This document shows, piece after piece, positions 1-9,200 of a DNA stretch of 64,000 nt. The translations under genes were made by a program, and so were the position numbers. The notes beneath the pieces are model-generated. The model searched no databases and was not told the DNA's origin. It worked only from the letters and a program-made list of their open reading frames with translations. Source of the DNA: Theobroma cacao (taxonomy: Eukaryota; Streptophyta; Magnoliopsida; Malvales; Malvaceae); assembly GCF_000208745.1 (NCBI RefSeq), contig NC_030851.1, positions 40,015,662 through 40,079,661 on the forward strand. Direction: 5' to 3'. Numbering within the stretch: the first letter of the stretch is position 1; each line of letters opens with the position of its first letter.

Positions 1-431
1 TAATCTTTAATTATCAGTTCTCTTTGAAAGCCGCACGCATGTTCTAAAATTTCCAAGCAAAATAAGAACAGAAATTTACTATCTGAAGCAGCTGTGCACG
101 CGTATCGTTACTCAAAGCAAAAAAAATTAATGGCAGGGCAAGTTTTATAAGTGAAAAAAAAATTAATGAATCAGGATATGATTTCAGGTGGAGGGGAGTA
201 ATAATCCTGATGATTGAATGGTATGGGTTGGAGTTCCAACCCCGTGACATGGGGAACTTGGGTGCCATCGTACACTTGGTTTTAGCACGTTCTTGGAAGT
301 TTTCCTTCAGGATATAAATGCTGGTAAAGAAACTTGCTTTTACCTATAGCAAAGGAACAGAAACATGACACAAAAGGAGGATTCCTTTTGTTTTACCAAA
401 AGTAAAACTTCTACAGAGACGGATCTTTCAC
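1..431 (-). other. Part of MYB intron 2
   Basis: By the exon model this is the 5' portion of the second MYB intron on the minus strand. No frame continues R3 (expected pattern W..IA..LP.RTDNEIKN), so exon 3 is not inside the window. It holds A-rich runs and no other gene. Confidence 0.6.
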
Positions 432-986
432 CTGTTCCCGAGAAAAGCATGGAGTTGAACGATGGTCTGCTCTTCCTGTAAGCTGAACTTTCCTCTCTTG
501 ATATCAGGTCTTAGGTAGTTGATCCACCTCAGTCTGCAGCTCTTGCGGCATCTCTTTAGTCCTGAACAAAGGGGGGAACCATATAAATCAGTACAGTACT
601 AAGCTTTTCAGTGAAGAGGAAAAGGAATTGTTCATGGCCTGGGCGGGTTGCTTTATATTTCCTGTTTTATGTTCTGGGGTTTGCTCAAGACTTCTTCTAC
701 ATAAATTTATCCAGCTTTTTTGGCTGACCAAAAATAAAAAAGAAAGGGTATTTGAAAGAAGAGCAAACTACACAGAAAAGGATAAATATTCTCTTACTGA
801 AAGCAGTCTGATCATGATAAATTATAAAAAAGTTTCCACACAAACTTAACCACCTGCTTTCTCAGGCAAGGTACTCCAGCTGCCATGGCCATGTAGTTGA
901 ATGTAAGCAGTGAGCTTTTGGTCTTCTTCAGCTGTCCAGGGTCCTCTCTTCAACCCTTCCTTTTCACAACACTTTGAGCTACCCAT
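432..986 (-). CDS. R2R3-MYB transcription factor, 5' part (exons 1-2)
   Basis: Partial gene running off the left edge. Exon 1 is 986..854 (133 nt) and exon 2 is 561..432 (130 nt), the exact lengths and phases typical of R2R3-MYB genes. Exon 1 starts [11 protein letters not shown] and holds most of repeat R2 ([11 protein letters not shown], with W17 and W37). Exon 2 completes R2 ([20 protein letters not shown]57) and opens R3, stopping at LHAFLGNR where MYB intron 2 normally falls. Donors are CAG/GTGG and ACAG/GTGA; the exon 2 acceptor is TTCAG. Exon 3 (rest of R3 and the activation domain) must lie left of base 1. The family binds DNA in the nucleus. The [15 protein letters not shown] stretch resembles MIXTA-like and related subgroups, but the subgroup cannot be fixed without the C-terminus. 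Residue 50 is Arg where the family normally has Gly (RCGKSCRLRW). Confidence 0.9.
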
Positions 987-2796
987 TTCCAAACTTGCAG
1001 TGATCACTAGGGAAGAGAAAAATGACAGTGTATAAGTTTAAGTTAGAGAAGGATATGCCTGAAGCCATGCATGAAAGGACAAGTTATATAAACTGAAACA
1101 GTGCCTAGGGGCACTGTGAAGGTAACCTAATAAATTACAACATAATACCAACTATATGTCGGCAGGTCCTACCATAATCATGAGCAATCTTCCTCAAATT
1201 AAAATCATGGCTATTTATTTGGTGAAAAAGTGGTCCTGAGATTCTTCTTTTTTTCTTTGGGAATTGAAGTTAAAGACTTCCAAATTGATTGGATCATTAA
1301 TCTATATCAAATTATGATACTAATACGATGCTTTCTTTTATTAAGGTTAAAGACTTGAATCAGTACAATATACTCTCTCTCTCTCTCTCCATTATTAATA
1401 TATGTCATACTTTTTTTAAAATAAAAAAAAAAAAGACCAGGTTGACATTGCATATGCTTAAACATCTTCAACCTAAAACCGCCATCGAATTTTCCTTTTG
1501 AATAAAATATATTATTGCTTCTTGGTGGTGGTGAAATAAATTTAAGTGGTCCTAAACGTAACCTTAGCAAGTGTCTGAGACCTAAGAGTACTGAAAGGAC
1601 AAATCGGTTGCCCTTCAAAAATGGTATGTGACTAGGTGAAAATCTAAATGGTCCCATAATGTTACTTTACTTGTGGTGTGTTGCTTTGATCTCTTTCATG
1701 TTAATAAATGTATCGTAACATGAAAGGGACGACTGAATCGTCTTGTAAATTGTATAACGTGTGATAATTGACTAGAAATGTCTATGAATGTGGTCCGACA
1801 AATCAAACCTGTTCGAACCTAGTTGTCCAACCTTAGTTTAAACCTGACTCAGCATCAGCCTACTAGGGGAGGAATGGCTTCTTATTCCTTTTAGAATAGC
1901 AAAGCATTTGTTTGCTTTTTCTTTTTCTTTTTTTTTTCTATTATAAAACTCGATACTTATTTACAAGCATGCTCTGTTCTTTTTGAATCTCAAGTTGATA
2001 TTGTGTTGCATGGTTGCTCTATTCCTTGTGACTCTCGAGTTGATGTTGTATTGCTACTAGTGAGTGTGACATTACATTATATTTCCCGAGGATATTGTCT
2101 ACCATGTTAGGTGTTGTTTAATGGGTAAACATTGTTTTATGAGCTGTGAATTGTGCCATTATGTGTAGGTGTTTTCTAGTGTAAAAATTTTGTTTCGTTA
2201 GGTGCTTTTGTATGGACAAAACCTAGTTAGATTACTTTCTTTTTGGTCTTTTTGGCCACATCTTTGACTTTCCCCAAGGCGTTGTATCAATTCTGTGTTA
2301 CATGATAATATATCAGACTTGATTGAGAAAAAAAAAAAAAAAAACTCTTGCTTGAAAACTACCCATGCCAAGCTTAAACATATGGGCATAGTTTAGGTTT
2401 GATATGTTTATTTGGATTTTCTTTTTCTTTTTGTAATTGTTATTTCTCTTATTTTTACATGTGTAGATTGTTTTGATAAGTTGATGATGCTTGTTGATAA
2501 CAAATATTTTTATTTACTTGGTTGACTAATTAAAGTTATTCACATCAAATTATTTCTAGTCTTTCACCTGCTCGAAGACTTGGGTGGTTGTGGAGGTTTC
2601 CTACTAAACATTGAACTTGGACAAGTTTGAATCTTTTTATAAAATTATTAATTTTTTTGACTCATAAGACTAGTTCGTCCCTACCCACCTCAGTCTTTTG
2701 ATTTGGTGAGCTGACCCATTTAAGTCTAATTTTAATATTTAGACCCAACCCACCTCATATTTTATAAAAAATAAATCAACCCAATAAATCAAGTCC
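987..2796. other. AT-rich spacer, MYB upstream region
   Basis: No gene seen on either strand. The part next to 987 should contain the MYB promoter. A (CT)n microsatellite lies at 1373-1389 and several A/T runs at 1420-1435 and 2325-2343. The stretch about 2640-2790, rich in GACCCAACCCACCTC-type sequence, looks like old transposon-derived DNA, but I cannot define its ends. Confidence 0.5.
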
Positions 2797-2817
2797 ATTT
2801 TGACAGATATAATTATA

Positions 2818-3050
2818 AATTGTAACTTTTTGAAACTTTAAAGTTGGGACCTTGTTGCTGTGGGGTTAAATGATAGGTGAAATTTTTTGAGAATATCAAT
2901 TAATAGAAATTGCGGCTTTTTGAGATTTTGTTGTTGGGACCTTTTAACTATGGGATTGAATGACAGATCTAAAATTTTTTGAGAAGGCCAGCTGATGAAT
3001 TTGCAACCTTTTGAGTTAGGATCTTGTAATTGGTGGACCCAACTATGTAT
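2818..3050. repeat. Degenerate tandem repeat, about 90-bp unit
   Basis: Three diverged head-to-tail copies begin near 2818, 2906 and 2997. Each starts with an AATTGYRRCTTTTTGA-like block. The first two continue with TTGGGACCTTgtt or TTGGGACCTTtta, a TGGGRTTRAATGA block and AAATTTTTTGAGAA. The third copy is truncated after about 55 bp. No coding potential was seen. Confidence 0.6.
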
Positions 3051-3488
3051 AGCTGACTCTTTTTGTATGAAAATTTTATGTGATGAATCATGAATGATAT
3101 TATTTTTAATATTTAGAAAGTGAATAACAAATTATATCAATTTTATCTATGCAGATTATGAATGATACCATATATAAAACCTTCGCAAAAGGGATTGATT
3201 TGTGCTTACGCGAAAAAGGACATTTGCTAATTAACAATTCAACTGTAATTAACAATGGCAAGTACAACCTTCACATCTCATAAGTTTGAAAACTGATGAC
3301 AATCTTAATTTATGAAAATATTTTTTTTTTGTATGAACCTTTATGCAAATTAACATATTAACTACTAAAATGATCTTGCAATGTCATTAGGATGCATGTA
3401 TATGTATATATTCTAACATAATTATGATCATATAAGTCTTACAGTATGAAAGAACCCATAATTCAAGCATTAAAATTTTTGGATATCA

Positions 3489-3518
3489 ATATATATATAT
3501 AGAGAGAGAGAGAGAGAG
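3489..3518. repeat. (AT)n-(AG)n compound microsatellite
   Basis: About seven AT dinucleotides run directly into about nine AG dinucleotides. Confidence 0.9.
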
Positions 3519-3539
3519 GGTATTTTTGTTTTGTATTCT

Positions 3540-4713
3540 TATGAAAATATTATTAAAATATAGTCAAGGGTAATTTAATTTTTTAGTATAAATATTTTAT
3601 TATATTATAGTTAAGGGTATTTTGTCCTTTGGTACAAGTATTTTCGTCTTTTGATAAAAAAAAATTCAAATATTATAATAAAATGTAGTTTTGTCATTTT
3701 ATCATTTATTTCTTGATTATTTCAAAATTATTCATACCAATCAAACATTAAAATAAGTCATACAATAACAATTCTTACCCTATTTGATTCCATAAACCAA
3801 ATCACAAAATACTCATTATATTCTAATCATGTTTTATTCTATTATCACAGAATAACTATTTTATTATATTTCATGAATAAAAATTGTCGTTAGCATTAGA
3901 AGTTAATAGGATGTACTCGCTATGAGAGGCTTTAATTTGAACCAACCCTGGCAAATGGTAAGTGGATTGAAACTAATGACCAGAGTTAAATCCTACCTAA
4001 AAATTTGTCCTGTGATATGTAAATTACACACATGCTTGACGTTGCCTTTTTTAAGGAGGAATTCCCCATTTAATCTAGAGCCAAGTTGATGGTATTGATG
4101 AAACGTTTTAATGCAGAACAGATCGATCTGTCTGTATCAATCCCCACAACGTAAGATTTTGCCTGTTTCTTATCCTAGTACCGAGCCATTGTCGTTAGGA
4201 TTCATATAATTAAGCCTTCAACACACTTCGAGCAAGAGTAGACTAGAGAATCCAAACCCATTTAGCATTGCCTTCATGGCCTCGACCACCAACATTCACA
4301 TTCAAGGATGGGGTTAACCATGTATGGGAAATGACATGAAAAGACTACAAAGGAAGCAACCCTAAGCAGATCCTCAAAGAAGAAACAGGTTGCCTAAATG
4401 GAGAGTTGGACAGTACAACTCTGGCGTCAATGCACTTAAGCAATAAAGCAAAGTTGTGTCTAATTATCGGGATTTGTAAAAGGTTGCTGATAAGTAAAGC
4501 TCAAAACATTGAATTCCATAATGGTAGACAATGAATGCTTGCTAGCTTATAACTGATGGAACTGAATGACACTCATTAATGATTGATTGGAAGGGGCATC
4601 AGCATTAGTAAATCTTCTGCCAAATGCTGGCATTTGTAGCACATTGCTGGTATATGCAAAACTGAATTCACCATGCAAGTGTATCTGCATCTAAATCCCA
4701 ATTAGGTCATTGT
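3540..4713. other. AT-rich spacer with MITE-like DNA; UCP3 3' flank
   Basis: 3540-3890 is very AT-rich, with motifs such as CATACCAATCAAACATT and AACCAAATCACAAAAT that recall termini of small Harbinger- or hAT-derived elements. I could not pair two ends. 4150-4713 should include the 3' UTR of the minus-strand carrier gene. No further gene was seen. Confidence 0.35.
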
Positions 4714-6027
4714 TCAGAAGGAGGACAGACCTGCAATTTGCCGGAATTTCTCATAAGAGACCCAGAAAACAAACTGCCAAGGACCAAGCCTTGCCCATGT
4801 AGGAAAGAAACCTTTCCACAATGCTGTTAATCCTTCTATTTTCACCGTCTTCACCAAACAATCATACGAGTTCTTGTACATCACATTCCCCCCCTTGCCG
4901 CCTGCTTGGTTCATCATTCTCGTCTTCACAACATCAGCCGGACAACTCAAAGCTGTAGCAGAGAGACCCGACATGATCGATGCCAATGTGTGCGCATAAA
5001 TGTTATCATCAGATATCTGATTACTGATAACAAAACGTTTTGCATGATCATAACAAGCTAATTCCCCCATATTCACTAAAAATGCTCTCTGGACATTTGG
5101 GAAAACTCCTTTCCAAAGACCTCCAAAACCTTCCATAGCTACAATCTTTTTTAAAGCATCAAATGGTCCTTTGTACCTAGGTTGAAGACCCCTGCTTACT
5201 ATCCGCCCATCTGCTTGCATCCTTACCTTAACAAGATCAGCTGGACTTGCCACTACCTGTACTACTAATGGTAAGCAGAAATATTCTAATTACATTCCAA
5301 AATTAAGCATGAAAATTAAAATTGAAAACCAAAATTAGCAAAAGCACACAGGCACAATCAGTTGAAAAGTGAAAGCAAGACTCCAATGGAATGTTAACTT
5401 AGTATTTAAAAATAAATGGAATTTATTCATAAGAAAAGAAAGAAAGAAATGGAGTTAAGAAAATAAACAGAAGTGCAAAAAAGAAGTCTTGAATTGATGT
5501 AAAGGTACCCTTTTTACATCCCAATTAGGAAGATTAACAGCAATCCCAATTTCATCAAACATTTCTCATGCCAAATATTTCTTTCACTGCGTCAATCAAT
5601 AAACCCAAACCTGAGCAATGACACCGGAGATGCCACCAACAAGAGCCTTGGAAGATAAAGAAAGGGAGCCATCGGAGCTCACGAAATTCCTTAAATTCTC
5701 ATAACCAACTATCCGGATGGGAGTGTAAAAAAGGTGCCTGATAATCGCCGGAGATAGGCCTTTGTAGAGACCCAATACGCCTTGTTCGCGAACTATTTCG
5801 GAAGCGACACGAAACGCGTTGGTAGAGGGCGTGGAGGAGGAGAGAGGTTGAGACTCGCCGTGGAGCTGGATCCTGGTCTTGGTCAGGTCAATCGGGAACG
5901 TGGAAGTCTCAGCCACCATGGCCGAGAGTGACGTCAGCAAGATCTTAATCCGGAATCGGGTTTGGGTTTGGGTTTGGGTTTGGATTCCGGTTTGACTTGC
6001 GTCCATTTTGACTGTTTGAGAGAACAA
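4714..6027 (-). CDS. PUMP3: Mitochondrial uncoupling protein 3-like carrier
   Basis: Two exons, 6027..5611 and 5256..4714, give 319 aa. Starting at the second Met (6006) would give 312 aa; Arabidopsis PUMP3/UCP3 is about 305. This is a mitochondrial carrier family protein of the inner membrane, with three about 100-residue repeats of two membrane helices each. The carrier signatures are visible as FPIDLTKTR, SPADLVKVR and CPADVVKTR, with the following LYKG, LWKG and LWKG glycines. The C-terminus WARLGPWQFVFWVSYEKFR is diagnostic for the plant UCP3 branch. The joined exons read GVIAQ/VVASP. UCP-type carriers exchange dicarboxylates or anions and can dissipate the proton gradient; the substrate of this branch is uncertain. 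The N-terminus contains a Thr-Gln repeat from a hexanucleotide repeat. The gene is divergent from APC2 across a short shared promoter. Confidence 0.93.
5958..5983. repeat. (GGGTTT)4 hexamer repeat inside the UCP3 reading frame
   Basis: On the plus strand GGGTTT is repeated about four times. Read on the minus strand it encodes alternating Gln and Thr near residues 15-24 of the carrier. It resembles the plant telomere repeat TTTAGGG but lacks the A and is coding. Confidence 0.85.
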
Positions 6028-6275
6028 GCTTGGGCAGCTCTCGCAGACTAACCAGTACTCGCAGACTAACCAGTACTAATGAAAAGTGGAAAAAGGATTC
6101 GTTTTTGAAATATAAAACGACAGAAGAAGTGCCGTTTTAATGGCAGTGGCGGCAAAAGAAGAAGTTCTCAAAAATGGAACTAATAATTCCACACCAATTT
6201 CTCTCCACTTCTAAGCTCAAGCAGTAGCTTGGTTTTCAAAGAAAGGAGACATTTTTCCTTCTGGGTCTATTGTTA
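6028..6275. promoter_or_regulatory. Bidirectional promoter between UCP3 and APC2
   Basis: The two start codons are 248 bp apart and point away from each other, so both promoters and 5' leaders share this stretch. Two features stand out: a tandem duplication of an 18-bp unit (CGCAGACTAACCAGTACT at 6042-6059 and 6060-6077), and a 7-bp inverted repeat, TAAAACG at 6113-6119 against CGTTTTA at 6133-6139. No clear TATA box was identified. Confidence 0.6.
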
Positions 6276-9200
6276 ATGGAGTCATTAACTTCTTGTCCAG
6301 ATTTCAATCTAGGGATTTTGATGAGTCTCGACGACGATACAGTCCAAGAAATCCTCCAAAGCTACGACGGTTTCTGCGCCGCCGCTAAATCTCTCCTCAA
6401 CGGCTCCATCGGACACGACTTCATCTCTCACGTTCACACTCTCTGCAAACACGGCCTCCACTCTCTCGCTCGCGACTACTTCCTCAGATCACTTGAGGTA
6501 ATAATCGATTAAGCCATTGATATCTCCTTCAATACCAAGTTTCTTACTTTTCCTTCTTTTTGGAATTATAGGAAGCCTTTGAGAAAAACGGAGCGTCGAG
6601 ATTTTGGCGCCATTTTGAGGATTACAGCAAAATTGAAGAAGATTTAGAGAAGATTGATGAGGATGAGATTCAACGAGTGCTGTGTAAAGCTTTGAAAGAA
6701 ATATGTTTAGAAAAAGAAAATCAAGAGAAATGTTTGTTAATGTTTGTTCATGCTTTACAATCCTATATGGAGAATTTATCTGATGGAAAGCACAATTTTG
6801 ATGCGGAAAAAGTCTATCTTTTTTCAAAATATCAGTTAATTGTTTCCTCAATTCTTATGGCCAGTCTTCCTCGCCATTTTCCCGGTAGGAAACTATAGAT
6901 TCTTTATATATTTAAGTCAGTTCTTTTGCTGTGCAAAATTGGATTTTTATTTAGTATTAGCTGATAATTTCATGGATGTTGTTAGAGGTACTCCATTGGT
7001 ACTTTAAGGGAAGGCTGGAGGAGTTAAGTACAATAATGGATGGAGAATTGAATGAAGAAAATGATTGTCGAGATAGAGATGAGATGGATTTGGATGAAAA
7101 GAGTAAGCACAGAAGTGGTGAAATGGATATTGATGAGTGCTATCATCAAGATAAGTTTCCAGAGAACAACAAGTTGGTGAGGAACATTGGGAAGGTTGTT
7201 CGTGATCTTAGAAATCTTGGTTTCACATCCATGACCGAAGATGCCTATGCTTCTGCTATCTTCTTGCTTCTGAAGGTGGACTTGTTATTTAAAAATGATA
7301 TATGACTTTGTGTATTTGACATTCTGTCGGACCTGTTTTTATTTAATTATTCTTTTTAGCAAATGTTACGTTACATATTGGGTAACATTACATGTCATGT
7401 TCCAAGCTTATAAATCTGCATCTTATAAACAGTCTGCTTTCCTTGTTTGCATTGCAGGCTAAAGTACATAATCTGGCTGGTGATGATTACCGGAGTTCTG
7501 TTTTGGATTCCATTAAGGAGTGGATACAGGTTGTTTTTGGTGTTTGTGAATCCTTTACATTTTCGCTTTTCCATTCAATATAACTGTGAATCTTGCTGGT
7601 ATTTTTGGTCAAATATAAAAGTATTTTTTCCCAGGTTTCATGTTATTTCAAGTTTTATTAACTTGCTATTATGTTCTCCTATGGTTAAGTTACTGAGAGA
7701 TTATTCCTTATATTTGGAGGAATATTTGCCAGGCTGTTCCTCTGCAATTCTTGAATGCATTGCTTGCCTATCTTGGTGATTCTATTAGTTTTGACCAGCA
7801 TTCATCTGGTCTCAAATCACCTCTGGCTTCACAACCATCTTCATGCTGTCCTGGAACAAATACTCCATCAGAAGGACTCATTAGATGGAAATTGCGGCTA
7901 GAGTATTTTGCTTATGAAACATTGCAAGATTTAAGGATAGCCAAACTCTTTGAGATAATTGTGGACTATCCTGAGAGGTAATTCTTTTTTCATTCTAAAT
8001 TTTCATTTTACCTCCTTCAGTTCAATTTCTGCATTATTTTTTATGTTTTCCATTCTGGGTTTATGGGACGGGAGAGGTTTCCCTCTCATTATGTAGCTAA
8101 AAATCTCTATGTACCAAAAAGAGATAGAGAGAGAAAGTTACTGATTCAGTACATTAGTTTATAAGATTCTCAAAAACATTTGCCTACTTGAGGGGTTTAC
8201 TTTTTCTCCTTCTTCTGACTGTGGAGCGAAAGAAGAAGACATATGGAGGTATCTAAACTTTTAAGTATAATTTCCATTGTTTGCTGTGTTCATTGCATGA
8301 ATTGAAGTTGTTGGTGCTAATGGAAAGTATTCTTGGAAATTCCTTACTATTTTAATTATTTCTGACTATTGCAGCTCTCCTGCAATTGAAGACTTAAAAC
8401 AGTGTCTTGAATATACTGGACAGCATTCTAAGCTGGTTGAATCCTTTATTTCTGCACTAAGATACCGCTTACTTACCGCGGGTGCCTCAACCAATGACAT
8501 ATTACATCAATATGTTTCAACTATCAAAGCACTCCGGACCATAGACCCAGCTGGTGTTTTTCTTGAAGCGGTTGGTGAACCAATACGGGACTACTTGAGG
8601 GGAAGAAAAGATACCATAAAGTGCATTGTGACCATGCTAACAGATGGCAGTAGTGGTAATCCAAATGGATCTGGAAACAGTGGAGATAGCCTTCTTGAGG
8701 AATTAAATAGAGATGAAGATAATCAAGAAAATGTCGGAGTTGATGATGATTTTAACACAGATGACAAGCAAGCCTGGATTGATGCGCAACGGTATGTCTA
8801 CTGCTATCACTGTTGTTTATTACAGGTATAAAAGCAATGCTGTCAAAATTGCCATATCACTGTTCTAATCTGTGTCTTTGTGAGTTCTTTCTTTTTCAGC
8901 TGGGAGCCCGACCCTGTTGAGGCAGACCCATCAAAAGGTAGCCGAAACAGACGGAAGGTTGACATACTCGGAATGATTGTTGGCATAATTGGTTCAAAAG
9001 ACCAGCTTGTTAATGAATATCGTATTATGCTTGCTGAAAAACTTCTGAACAAATCTGATTATGACATTGACTCGGAGATACGTACTCTAGAACTCCTCAA
9101 GGCAAGTTGCCTTTATTAAGTTATTGTATTCACTCTGTTTTGTTTTCCTCAACACTTCCTCCTAAATTTACTTGCTTTTTTGCATGCTCTCATTTTTCAG

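Noticed and set aside
44..268. 74-residue frame on the minus strand near the left edge, considered as MYB exon 3
   Set aside because: It lacks the expected R3 residues (W, RTDNEIKN) and has no suitable acceptor; it is read here as intron.
628..849. 73-residue plus-strand frame
   Set aside because: Lies in MYB intron 1 on the opposite strand with no family motif.
5958..5983. Interstitial telomere repeat
   Set aside because: Unit is GGGTTT, not the plant TTTAGGG, and it is inside a coding exon.
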